Source of the DNA: Mitsuaria sp. WAJ17
GTDB lineage: Bacteria; Pseudomonadota; Gammaproteobacteria; Burkholderiales; Burkholderiaceae_C
Direction: 5' to 3'
Assembly (NCBI RefSeq): GCF_014174515.1
Contig: NZ_JACJUG010000001.1
Location: 124,001 to 188,000 of the forward strand
DNA length: 64,000 nucleotides
This document shows, piece after piece, positions 35,639 through 44,134 of the stretch; the first letter of the stretch is position 1, and every line of letters starts with the position of its first letter. The notes under the pieces are model-generated. The model was not told where the DNA came from. It saw only the letters and a program-made list of their open reading frames with translations, and did no database searches. Made by a program: the position numbers and the translations under genes.

Positions 35639-36682
35639 TCAGGCCAGGCCCCAGCCTTCGGTCGCCGCAGGCACCTCATGCTGCTGGACATGCACCGGGC
35701 ACAGGCGCTTGGCGGCGGCGCGCTGTACCAGCTGCTCGGCCTGGGCGGCCGTGAGGCGCAGGGCGAAGCGGGTCCAGCGGCGCTGCACCAGCTCGTGGTC
35801 CCAGGCGTCTTCCAGGGCCTGACGGATGTCCTGCGGCGCCTGCAGTTGCTGCTGCTGGAGCACCCGCGGCACGAAGGCCAGCACGAAGCGGTTGAAGTCC
35901 GCCTGCAGATCCGACTGAGGCAGCAGGGCTTCCAGGCGCGCCAGGCGCTGGCTCCAGCCGGGCGTGGCGAACTGGCGGGTCACCAGGGCCTGCAGGGCCT
36001 GGATGGGATTGAAGAGGCGCAGGCGGTTGGGCGGCAGCAGGTGCAGGGGCAGGGCGGCGGCCTGCTCATGTGGCAGGGGCGTCACGAAGCTGCTCAGCAA
36101 GGCCAGACGTTGCCAGGCCTTCGCGTCCAGCCCGCCCATCTGGCGGATGGGGCCCTGCTGCAAGCTCTGTGCCGCGGCCTGCAGGGCGGCGAAGTCCCGA
36201 CGACCCTTGGCTGCATTGGCCTGGCGGCTCATCATGGCCAGGTTGCCAGCGGCATAGCCGGCGTCGTCGCGCACGCGGTCCAGGCTGCGCTGGCAGGCGT
36301 CGCCAGGGATGTCGTTGAGGGGCTGGCGGCTGATGGGGCAGTGGCCGGTGTCCAGCTGCTGAAGGTAGTTGGGCGTGAGCAGGGTGGTCTCGAAGCTGCG
36401 GCCACGGGACCAGGCGTGGGTGCGCAGCTGCAGCCAGCGCTGGGTGTGGCCGCCGGCCTTCAGCGTGCGATGTCCGAAGGTGGCCTGGCCGGCCTGCCAG
36501 CCCTGGCGCAGGGGGGAGGCGCTGAAGAGGTGCTCCACCGCCGGCGCCAGGCCGTGACGTGCATGGTCCCAGCCGAGCTCGAAGCCCACCTGCTTGCCGG
36601 CAGGCAGTGCGGGAGCCTCGTCCATGGCCAGGTCGAGCTGGGCCGGGGCGGCGGGAAGGGTCGAAACGCTGAGCTGGGCCAT
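35639..36682 (-). CDS. HNH-like nuclease-fold protein facing a WYL regulator
   Basis: 347 residues from Met at 36682 (an alternative Met is at 36697). Residues ~105-165 resemble an HNH/endonuclease VII-type core: GHCPISRQPL, then SLDRVRDDAGYAAGNLAMMS and AN-AKG, the pattern where the Asn pair and Lys coordinate around a metal. The N- and C-terminal ~100-residue parts are not recognised; the C-terminal half is leucine-rich helical. Divergent from a WYL-type regulator across a perfect 10-bp-arm palindrome, so probably regulated by it. Nuclease activity and any defence role are inference. Confidence 0.55.
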   Translation of the reverse strand: MAQLSVSTLPAAPAQLDLAMDEAPALPAGKQVGFELGWDHARHGLAPAVEHLFSASPLRQGWQAGQATFGHRTLKAGGHTQRWLQLRTHAWSRGRSFETTLLTPNYLQQLDTGHCPISRQPLNDIPGDACQRSLDRVRDDAGYAAGNLAMMSRQANAAKGRRDFAALQAAAQSLQQGPIRQMGGLDAKAWQRLALLSSFVTPLPHEQAAALPLHLLPPNRLRLFNPIQALQALVTRQFATPGWSQRLARLEALLPQSDLQADFNRFVLAFVPRVLQQQQLQAPQDIRQALEDAWDHELVQRRWTRFALRLTAAQAEQLVQRAAAKRLCPVHVQQHEVPAATEGWGLA

Positions 36683-36756
36683 GGTCATCTCCTGCAAGGG
36701 TTGGGAGTGCTGGCCGCCACAAATCTGTCAGCGACCTTGTGGCACAGTGTGCGGTG

Positions 36757-36783
36757 CAGGTAGCTCAAGGCATGAGCTACCTG
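36757..36783. promoter_or_regulatory. Long palindrome between HNH-like and WYL genes
   Basis: CAGGTAGCTC and GAGCTACCTG are perfect 10-bp arms around a 7-bp spacer, in the 151 bp between the divergent genes. Likely operator for the WYL regulator. Confidence 0.65.
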
Positions 36784-36833
36784 GATCCCTGGTGGAGACC
36801 GGGGGAAAACCACGACAGGGAGGGCTGCAGGCC

Positions 36834-37829
36834 ATGGACCGCACCGAACGCTTCTACAAGATCGAAATGCTGATCCGCGCCCAGGAGTGCGTCAGCTTCG
36901 CGACGCTGCTGGAGGCGCTGGAGGTCTCGCCGGCCACACTCAAGCGCGACTTGCAGTACCTGCGCGAGCGCATGGACGCGCCCATCGAGTACGACGCCCT
37001 GGACAACGGCTACCGTTTCAGCCAGGACTGGCGCGGCCAGAAGCACGAGCTGCCGGGCGTGTGGTTCAGCGAGAAGGAGCTGCATGCCCTGCTGACCATG
37101 AATCAGCTGCTGTCCAGCCTGGACGAGAACGGCCTGCTGACGCGCCACCTGCAGCCCATGCTGGACAAGCTCAGCGGCATGCTGGGCAGCGATGAGGCCG
37201 AGTCGCGCGAGCTGACGCGGCGGGTCAAGCTCATCTCCACGGCCCGGCGGCGCGTGCCCTCGGAGCATTTCGAGACCGTGGGCAGCGCCCTGGTGAAGCG
37301 TCAACGCCTGCGCCTGTCCTACCGCAAGAGGGGGCGTGGAGGGCAGGCGGGCTCGCTGGGTGAGCGGGTCGTGTCGCCCCAGCGCCTGGTGCACTATCGC
37401 AACACCTGGTATCTGGACGCCTGGTGCCACCAGAGCGAGGGCCTGCGCCGCTTTGCGCTGGATGCGGTGGAGGCTGCCGAGGCCACGCAGGACAAGGCAC
37501 GTGCCGTTGCGGTCCGACAGCTGGAGGCCGAGCTGGACCAGGGCTACGGCATTTTCGCCGGCGGCCGGCCGCAGCAGGCTCGCCTGGTCTTCAGCGCTGA
37601 GGCGGCGCAATGGGTGTCAAGCGAGGAATGGCACCCCGCGCAGCAGAGCCGCTGGCTGGCAGATGGCCGCTGGGAGCTGGACGTGCCCTATGTGGATGCC
37701 ACGGAGCTGCTGATGGACCTCCTGCGCCATGCCGGCGAGGTGCAGGTGACGGCCCCGGCTGCCCTGGCCGAGGCCTACGAGGAACGCCTGCGACAGGCGC
37801 TTCAGCGCCTGCCTCGCAGCAGAAAGTAG
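36834..37829 (+). CDS. WYL-domain transcriptional regulator (DeoR-like HTH)
   Basis: 331 residues. N-terminal winged HTH at residues ~10-60 (FATLLEALEVSPATLKRDLQYLRE), WYL domain at ~165-235 with the RNTWYLDAWCHQ core, then the WCX C-terminal extension. Such proteins sense nucleotide-like ligands and often repress phage-defence or DNA-damage genes (BrxR, PafBC). The start at 36834 is the first Met of the HTH fold. It is convergent with pduO-type gene. Confidence 0.9.
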   Translation: MDRTERFYKIEMLIRAQECVSFATLLEALEVSPATLKRDLQYLRERMDAPIEYDALDNGYRFSQDWRGQKHELPGVWFSEKELHALLTMNQLLSSLDENGLLTRHLQPMLDKLSGMLGSDEAESRELTRRVKLISTARRRVPSEHFETVGSALVKRQRLRLSYRKRGRGGQAGSLGERVVSPQRLVHYRNTWYLDAWCHQSEGLRRFALDAVEAAEATQDKARAVAVRQLEAELDQGYGIFAGGRPQQARLVFSAEAAQWVSSEEWHPAQQSRWLADGRWELDVPYVDATELLMDLLRHAGEVQVTAPAALAEAYEERLRQALQRLPRSRK

Positions 37830-37845
37830 AGGGGTAGCGCCAGGC

Positions 37846-38439
37846 TCAGGCCTGCTCGGGCTCGTTCTGCTGGCGCTGCAGGCGCTCGCTGTGCCAGTAG
37901 ATGTCGTCGCCGCCCTTGCCATCCAGATTGGCACGGTTGAGCACGCGGGCCAGCACGAAGAGCAGGTCGGAGAGGCGGTTGAGGTACTGGCGCGGCGCGG
38001 CCTCGATCTGCTCGCCCTGGTGCAGGGCATGGACCACGGCCCGCTCCGCACGGCGGGCGATGGTGCGGGCCACATGCGCGATGGCGGCGCCGCGGGTGCC
38101 GGCGGGCAGGATGAATTCCTTGAGCCGGGGCAGGGCGGCGTTGTAGTGGGCCAGGGCCTCGTCCAGGCGCAGTACGGCGTCGTCCTTGAGCAGGCTGTAG
38201 CCGGGCATGCACAGCTCGCCGCCCAGGTTGAAGAGCTCGTGCTGGATGGTGATCAGCAGCTCGCGGACATCGTCAGGCAGGGGTTCGGCCAGCAGCACGC
38301 CGAGGTTGGAGTTGAGCTCGTCCACATCACCCATGGCCTGGACACGCAGATGGTCCTTGGGCACGCGCTCGCCGTTGCCAAGGCCAGTGGTGCCGTCATC
38401 TCCGGTGCGGGTGGCGATCTGGGAAAGTCGGTTGGCCAT
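37846..38439 (-). CDS. ATP:cob(I)alamin adenosyltransferase, PduO type
   Basis: 197 residues; TRTGDDGTTGLGNGERVPKD at the N-terminus is the PduO ATP-binding loop, and RTIARRAERAV near residue 130 plus RLSDLLFVLAR near 160 complete it. It makes adenosylcobalamin in the cytoplasm. No other cobalamin genes or B12 riboswitch seen here. Confidence 0.94.
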   Translation of the reverse strand: MANRLSQIATRTGDDGTTGLGNGERVPKDHLRVQAMGDVDELNSNLGVLLAEPLPDDVRELLITIQHELFNLGGELCMPGYSLLKDDAVLRLDEALAHYNAALPRLKEFILPAGTRGAAIAHVARTIARRAERAVVHALHQGEQIEAAPRQYLNRLSDLLFVLARVLNRANLDGKGGDDIYWHSERLQRQQNEPEQA

Positions 38440-38504
38440 GATGACAGCGGGCGAGTCTTGTTGATGAGGCCCGCATCTTGCCTCAGTCCAGCGACGGCCC
38501 TGGA

Positions 38505-38738
38505 TTAGCCCCTGCGTCCGCTGCGGTGAAAGTCGGGTCGCTGGGGGCGGCCCGAATGTCCATGAGCGCCCTCGCCGTGGGGCTTGGGCTCATGGCCGGG
38601 CGGCGCCGCGGGGGTGGCGGGCGCACGGAAGGCGTTCATGATGTTCTGGACCAGCAGGGCCAGCATGTCCCGCCGCCACAGGCCCAGCAGGGCCAGGGCC
38701 ACGACAGCGATCAGCAGGATCCAACTCGATGTGCTCAT
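38505..38738 (-). CDS. Small membrane-anchored protein with His-rich tail
   Basis: 77 residues from Met at 38738 (GAGGAGC upstream). One helix near residues 7-21 (ILLIAVVALALLGLW), then a Pro/His/Gly-rich tail (HEPKPHGEGAHGHSGR). The His-rich tail may bind metal. Family not recognised. Confidence 0.5.
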   Translation of the reverse strand: MSTSSWILLIAVVALALLGLWRRDMLALLVQNIMNAFRAPATPAAPPGHEPKPHGEGAHGHSGRPQRPDFHRSGRRG

Positions 38739-38916
38739 GGAAGCTCCTCGTGCAGGTGGCGTGCGACCATGGTGGCACGGGTGGGCCGGGGCTTCAAGCT
38801 CGCGCGCTTGCGCCAACGCAGGTCCCTCGCACATCGATCCTGGCAGCCGGGCTGTTCAGGCCGGGTTCAGCAGTGCTTCCTAGAATGACCCCTGACGCCA
38901 AGCCGGAGTTCCGCCC

Positions 38917-40347
38917 ATGTCCCACGCCTCACTGCCCGCAGCCCTGGAGGGCCCGCGCCGCGCCGTGCCGCAGGCGCTGAAGCAGTCCTGCCGCGAACGC
39001 TTCGGGGTGCGCTGCGTCGAATCGCTGGCCGTGCGCCAGCAGCATGGACGCGACGAGAGCCCTTTCGACGTGGAGCCCCCGGAACTGGTCCTCTTTGCCG
39101 AGAGCGAGGAGGAGGTCTCCTTTGTGCTGGCCCAGGCCCAGCAGCATGCGGTGCCGGTGATCCCCTACGGCGCGGGCACCTCGCTGGAGGGGCACCTGCT
39201 GGCGGTGCAGGGCGGCATCAGCCTTGACCTGTCCCGCATGAACCGCATCCTGGCCGTGCAGGCCGAGGACTTGACGGTGACGGTGCAGCCCGGCGTCACG
39301 CGCCACCGGCTCAACGACGAGCTGCGCCACCTGGGGCTCTTCTTCCCCATCGACCCGGGCGCCGATGCCTCCTTGGGCGGCATGGCGGCCACGCGGGCCA
39401 GCGGCACCAATGCCGTCCGCTACGGTACGCTGCGCGAGAACGTGCTGGCCCTGCGCGTGGTCACGCCGGGCGGGAGTGTTGTGCGTACGGGTTCGCGGGC
39501 GCGCAAGAGCAGCGCGGGCTATGACCTCACCCGGCTTTTCGTGGGCAGCGAGGGCACGCTGGGCGTGATCACGGAGCTGACGCTGCGGCTGTATCCGCTG
39601 CCGGAGGCGGTGTCAGCGGCCATCTGCTTCTTCCCAAGTATCGATGCGGCCGTGCAGACCACCATGCAGATCATCCAGACGGGTGTGCCCATCGCCCGCT
39701 GCGAGCTGCTGGACGCCAACACCGTGCGTGCCGTCAATGCGCATGACCACCTGGGCCTGCGCGAATCCGCCATGCTGCTGATGGAGTTCCATGGCTCGGC
39801 GGCCGGCGTCGCTGAGCAGGCCGGCGCTGTGCAGGAGATGGCCCGCGACTTCGGCGGCGAGGACTTCGAATGGGCCAGCACGCCCGAAGACCGCACACGG
39901 CTGTGGACGGCTCGTCACCATGCCTATCTGTCGGCCTTGCAGATGAAGCCGGGCTGCCGCTGCGTCACCACGGACACCTGCGTGCCCATCTCGCGCCTGG
40001 CCGAGAGCATCAACGAATCGGTGGCCGAGGTGCTGGCCTCGGGCCTGCCCTATTTCGTCGTTGGGCATGTGGGCGATGGCAACTTCCATATGGGCTACCT
40101 GATCGACCCGCAACTGCCTGCCGAGCGCGAAACTGCCGAGCGACTCTCTGCACAGATGGTGGCCCGCGCCCTGCGCCTGGGTGGCACCTGCACGGGCGAG
40201 CACGGCATTGGCCTGCATAAGCAGGACTTCCTGCTCGATGAGGCAGGGGCAGAGGCCGTGGACCTCATGCGCACGCTCAAGCGGGCCATGGATCCGATGG
40301 ACATCATGAATCCGGGCAAGATCTTCTCCGGGCAGGCGAGCCGCTAG
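38917..40347 (+). CDS. FAD-binding D-lactate/2-hydroxyacid dehydrogenase (Dld/GlcD type)
   Basis: 476 residues; FAD_binding_4 N-terminal domain (PYGAGTSLEGH, DPGADASLGGMAATRASGTNA) and the FAD-oxidase C-terminal domain with GHVGDGNFHMGY and GGTCTGEHGIG. The type is D-lactate dehydrogenase (cytochrome), feeding electrons to the respiratory chain at the inner membrane face. It ends overlapping the stop of the convergent binding-protein gene. Glycolate oxidase subunit is the alternative, but no glcE/F follow. Confidence 0.92.
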   Translation: MSHASLPAALEGPRRAVPQALKQSCRERFGVRCVESLAVRQQHGRDESPFDVEPPELVLFAESEEEVSFVLAQAQQHAVPVIPYGAGTSLEGHLLAVQGGISLDLSRMNRILAVQAEDLTVTVQPGVTRHRLNDELRHLGLFFPIDPGADASLGGMAATRASGTNAVRYGTLRENVLALRVVTPGGSVVRTGSRARKSSAGYDLTRLFVGSEGTLGVITELTLRLYPLPEAVSAAICFFPSIDAAVQTTMQIIQTGVPIARCELLDANTVRAVNAHDHLGLRESAMLLMEFHGSAAGVAEQAGAVQEMARDFGGEDFEWASTPEDRTRLWTARHHAYLSALQMKPGCRCVTTDTCVPISRLAESINESVAEVLASGLPYFVVGHVGDGNFHMGYLIDPQLPAERETAERLSAQMVARALRLGGTCTGEHGIGLHKQDFLLDEAGAEAVDLMRTLKRAMDPMDIMNPGKIFSGQASR

Positions 40348-41135
40348 CGGTAGCGCTGCAGGATCGCCTCCAGCCGCCCTTCGTTCAGCAAGGCTTGCTG
40401 GGCCGCGGCCAGCTCGGACAGCGGGATGGGTGAGCTGCGCAGACGCAGGCAGTACAGGGCCGTGCGCGACACCACCAGCGGCGAGGCGATCAATGTGCGC
40501 AGCTTGGGGTCAGTGGCACGGGCGTAGTCGAGCTGTAGGCGGCTGATCACGCTGTAGTCGGCCCGTCCCAGGCGCTGCATCTGCAGCAGGCGGGTCTCGT
40601 TGTGGGCCAGGCTGCGCTCCATGCGGCCCGCCTCGAAAAGCGGGTCAAGCAGTGGGTAGCGGTAGCCGGTCACGACGCCCACCGTCTTGCCCTGCAACTG
40701 CTCGAGATGCCGGACCAGGGGCGTGCCAGGCATGCTGACCAGCTCTTCGACCACCTCCATCAGCGGTCGCGGCAGCCATTCGATCCAGGCCTCGTCCTGT
40801 GGGCCGTACCACTGGGGGTTCTCGAAGCACTGCACATCGAAGCTGCCTTCGCGCAGCTGCTGACCCACGCGGCGAGCAGGCATCAGCAGGAAGCGGGGCT
40901 CCCGCCCCAGGCGCTGCGCCAGCGCCAGGCCCCAGTCATGGACGATGCCACCCAGCAGGCGGGCCTCGGCACTGCCGGGGCTGATGTCTGCAAACGGAAG
41001 GCTGGCGCCGGTGGTCACCAGCAGGCGCAGAGGCGGCGCGGCCGCCCCGGCATGCAGGCTCCAGGCCAGCAAGGCCAGCGTGCAGGCCCGCGCGGCCCGG
41101 GCGCCCCTGCCCAGGCGCGATCGGGCCCAGCTCAA
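40344..41135 (-). CDS. Periplasmic solute-binding protein, family 3-like
   Basis: 263 residues; TTG start overlaps the SpoVR stop (TTGA). Signal peptide with hydrophobic core ACTLALLAWSLHAGAAA. The fold is SBP_bac_3-like (LLVTTGASLPFADISPGS..., GKTVGVVTGYRYP, SRLQLDYAR). No permease genes accompany it, so either an orphan binding protein or a sensor input. Position at the end of the prkA operon may be accidental. The start is the only one fitting the frame. Confidence 0.7.
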   Translation of the reverse strand: MSWARSRLGRGARAARACTLALLAWSLHAGAAAPPLRLLVTTGASLPFADISPGSAEARLLGGIVHDWGLALAQRLGREPRFLLMPARRVGQQLREGSFDVQCFENPQWYGPQDEAWIEWLPRPLMEVVEELVSMPGTPLVRHLEQLQGKTVGVVTGYRYPLLDPLFEAGRMERSLAHNETRLLQMQRLGRADYSVISRLQLDYARATDPKLRTLIASPLVVSRTALYCLRLRSSPIPLSELAAAQQALLNEGRLEAILQRYR

Positions 41136-42739
41136 TGTGCCGGCGCCGGCACGGTCCAGCGCTTGCTCACCTCGCCCTTGCCGTTGACGCTTTCCAGCTG
41201 CACGCCGAAGCCCCACAAGCGGGCCACGTGCTTGAGCACTTCTTGGGCGCCCTCGTGCAGCGGGCGGTCCAGGTGCTGGGTGTGGCGCAGGGTCAGGGAG
41301 CGGTCGCCGCGCAGGTTGACGTTCCACACCTGGATGTTGGGCTCGCGGGTGGAGAGGTCGTACTGGCGGGAGAGGGCCTCGCGCACATGCTGGTAGCCGC
41401 TTTCGTCGTGGATGGCGGAGATCAGGTATTCCTTCTCCTTCTCGTCGTCCAGGATGGCGAAGAGCTTGAAGTCGCGCATCAGCTTGGGGCTCAGGTACTG
41501 GCCGATGAAGCTCTCGTCCTTGAAGTTGCGCATGGCGTGCTGCAGCGTGGGCAGCCAGTCGCTGCCGGCGATGTCGGGGAACCACTGCCGGTCTTCGGCG
41601 GTAGGTGCTTCGCAGATGCGCTTGAGGTCGGTGTACATCGCAAAGCCCAGGGCGTAGGGGTTCAGGTTGGCCATGGGCTGCTGCGCGATGACGTTGGTGT
41701 GCGACTTAAGCCACTCGATCATCATGCCGTCGGTGAGGTAGCCGTCGTCGTACATCTGATTGAGCAGGCGGTGGTGCCAGAAGGTGGCCCAGCCCTCGTT
41801 CATCACCTGGGTCTGCCGCTGCGGATAGAAGTACTGGGCGATCTTGCGCACGATGCGCACGATCTCGCGCTGCCAGGGCTCCAGCAGGGGGGCGTTCTTC
41901 TCGATGAAGTACAGCAGGTTCTCCTGCGGCTCCTCGGGGAAGCGGCGGGCGGCCTGAGCCTCGGCGTCCTTGTCGGCCCGGCGGGGCAGGGTGCGCCAGA
42001 GGTCGTTGATCTGCTGCTGGGCATAGGACTCGCGGTCCTTGAGGCGGTTGCGCTCCTCGGCCAGCGAGAGCTTGGCAGGCCGCCGGTAGCGGTCCACGCC
42101 GTGGTTCATCAGCGCATGGCAGGAGTCCAGCACGGCCTCCACCGCATCCAGGCCATGGCGCTCCTCGCATTCGGCCACGTAGTTCTTGGCGTAGACGAGG
42201 TAGTCGATGATGGACGAGGCGTCCGTCCACATGCGGAAGAGGTAATTGCCCTTGAAGAAGCTGTTGTGGCCGTAGCAGGCATGGGCGATCACCAGGGCCT
42301 GCATGGCCATGGTGTTCTCCTCCATGAGGTAGGCGATGCAGGGATCGGAGTTGATGACGATCTCGTAGGCCAGGCCCATTTGGCCGCGCTTGTAGTTGCG
42401 CTCGGTGGCGATGAACTCCTTGCCATAGCTCCAGTGGCGGTAGTTCACCGGCATGCCCACGGAGGCGTAGGCATCCATCATCTGCTCGGCGGTGATGATT
42501 TCCAGCTGGTTAGCGTAGGTGTCCAGGCCATAGCGCTCGGCGGTCTGGCGGATCACCTCGTGGTAGTCGTGGATCAGCTCGAAGGTCCAGTCGCTGGGCG
42601 CAGGCAGGGGGTGGTCCGGTCGCTTTTCGAGAGGTTTCATGTGGCGCAGGGGGGGCGGAGAGCGGCGGCCGCCCCACTCATGGCGGTCGGCGGCCAGGCC
42701 GGTGCTGCGACGGTTCTCAAGATCGGGAGAGCGGTTCAT
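41132..42739 (-). CDS. SpoVR-family protein
   Basis: 535 residues; typical SpoVR (YcgB) with DWTFELIHDYHEVI, VIAHACYGHNSFFKGNY and VMNEGWATFWHH (HEx-like, metal-binding). Function unproven, usually co-expressed with PrkA and YeaH in starvation. The first 33 residues precede a second Met (MKPLEKRP) and may not belong. Its start overlaps the yeaH stop (ATGA). Confidence 0.93.
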   Translation of the reverse strand: MNRSPDLENRRSTGLAADRHEWGGRRSPPPLRHMKPLEKRPDHPLPAPSDWTFELIHDYHEVIRQTAERYGLDTYANQLEIITAEQMMDAYASVGMPVNYRHWSYGKEFIATERNYKRGQMGLAYEIVINSDPCIAYLMEENTMAMQALVIAHACYGHNSFFKGNYLFRMWTDASSIIDYLVYAKNYVAECEERHGLDAVEAVLDSCHALMNHGVDRYRRPAKLSLAEERNRLKDRESYAQQQINDLWRTLPRRADKDAEAQAARRFPEEPQENLLYFIEKNAPLLEPWQREIVRIVRKIAQYFYPQRQTQVMNEGWATFWHHRLLNQMYDDGYLTDGMMIEWLKSHTNVIAQQPMANLNPYALGFAMYTDLKRICEAPTAEDRQWFPDIAGSDWLPTLQHAMRNFKDESFIGQYLSPKLMRDFKLFAILDDEKEKEYLISAIHDESGYQHVREALSRQYDLSTREPNIQVWNVNLRGDRSLTLRHTQHLDRPLHEGAQEVLKHVARLWGFGVQLESVNGKGEVSKRWTVPAPAH

Positions 42740-44016
42740 GCGGAGGCTCCTTCCTTCTTGAACAGGTCGCGGAAGACCGGGTAGATCTGGTTCACCTCCA
42801 CGGCCTTGCGCATCGCGAACTGCGGGACCTCATCAGTCAGCTTGGCGTATTCCTCCCAGAGATTCTGTTCGGCTTCAGCCACTTGCACATAGGCGAAGTA
42901 GCGGCACAGGGGCAGGATCTTCTCGGTGAGCAGCTCGCGGCAGCGGCCACTGTCGTGATGCCAGTTGTCGCCGTCGCTGGCCTGGGCGCCGTAGATGTTC
43001 CATTCCGAGGGCGAGTAGCGCTCGCGGATGATCTGCTCCATCAGCACCAGGGCCGAGGACACCACGGTGCCGCCGGTTTCGGTGGCGTGGAAGAAGTTCT
43101 GCTCGTCCACCTCCTGGGCCTGTGTGTGGTGGCGGATGAAGACCACTTCGATCTTCTCGTAGTGCCGGGTCAGGAAGAGGTAGAGCAGGATGAAAAAGCG
43201 CTTGGCCAAGTCCTTGCGGGCTTCGTCCATGGAGCCGGAGACGTCCATCAGGCAGAACATCACCGCGCGCGTGGTGGGCACCGGCACTTTCACGCGGGAA
43301 CGGAAGCGCAGGTCGATGGGATCGAGGAAGGGGATGGCCTCGATGCGGCCCTTGAGAAGGGCGATGCGGGCCTCGGTGTCCTCGATGAGGGCCTTGTTCT
43401 CGGGATGCTCGGGCAGCTCGCGCAGCAGCAGGGCCAGGCGCTCTTCCAGCTCATGCAGCTCGCGCCGCTTACCCATGCCCAGGGCGATGCGGCGGCCCAG
43501 GGCGCCCCGCATGGAGCGCACCACGTGCAGGTTGGTGGGCGTGCCGTCGTTGGTGAAGCCGGCACGGTGGCTTTTCCATTCCGGCGTCTCGGCCAGGGTG
43601 GTGCGGGCCATATTGGGCAGGGCCAGGTCGTCGAAGAAGACCTGCATGAACTCTTCCTTGCTGAGGTGGAAGACGAAGTCGTCCTCGCCCTCGCCGGAGT
43701 CGCTGGCTTGGCTGCCCTGGCCCTGGCCTTGACCGCCTTGGGGCTTGGGCACGCGATCGCCCTTGACGTGGTCCCGGTTGCCCGGCCTCACCACCTCGCG
43801 GGTGCCACCCTCGCCATGGCCGAAGACGGGCTCGCTGAGGTCCTTCTTGGGGATGTGCACGTCTTCGCCGCGCTCCATGTCCCGGATGCCGCGCCCATCC
43901 ACCGCCCGCCGCACCGCCTCGCGGATCTGGTCCTTGTGTCGACGCAGAAACCGCTCGCGATTGCCGATGGACTTGTTCTTGCCCGAAAGCCGTCGATCGA
44001 TGATCTGCTGCAGCAT
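42736..44016 (-). CDS. yeaH: YeaH/YhbH-family VWA-like protein (UPF0229)
   Basis: 426 residues. The MIDAS-like metal site DVSGSMDEARKDLAKRFF is near residue 250, followed by a VWA fold; N-terminal basic region (NKSIGNRERFLRRHKDQI). Second gene of the prkA-yeaH-spoVR operon, whose products act together in general stress response in enterobacteria. A 118 bp gap holding a palindromic repeat separates it from prkA. Confidence 0.94.
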   Translation of the reverse strand: MLQQIIDRRLSGKNKSIGNRERFLRRHKDQIREAVRRAVDGRGIRDMERGEDVHIPKKDLSEPVFGHGEGGTREVVRPGNRDHVKGDRVPKPQGGQGQGQGSQASDSGEGEDDFVFHLSKEEFMQVFFDDLALPNMARTTLAETPEWKSHRAGFTNDGTPTNLHVVRSMRGALGRRIALGMGKRRELHELEERLALLLRELPEHPENKALIEDTEARIALLKGRIEAIPFLDPIDLRFRSRVKVPVPTTRAVMFCLMDVSGSMDEARKDLAKRFFILLYLFLTRHYEKIEVVFIRHHTQAQEVDEQNFFHATETGGTVVSSALVLMEQIIRERYSPSEWNIYGAQASDGDNWHHDSGRCRELLTEKILPLCRYFAYVQVAEAEQNLWEEYAKLTDEVPQFAMRKAVEVNQIYPVFRDLFKKEGASA

Positions 44017-44050
44017 GTGCTTCCTTCTTCGCTTCGCTCAGCCCGCCTTC

Positions 44051-44131
44051 CCGAGTGGGGCCCGAGGATCCGGCTTCGCCGGTCCTTCGGGCCCGCCCCC
44101 TCGAGGGGGCGCGCGCAGCGCGTAGGGGGGT
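44051..44131. repeat. REP-like palindromic element between prkA and yeaH
   Basis: A 17-bp-arm near-perfect hairpin (44058-44074 with 44078-44094), a perfect palindrome GCCCCCTCGAGGGGGC (44095-44110), then GCGCGCGCAGCGCG. Such back-to-back GC palindromes in intergenic spacers are a REP pattern of Comamonadaceae-like genomes. Could attenuate transcription or protect the mRNA end. Confidence 0.7.
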
Positions 44132-44134
44132 CCT

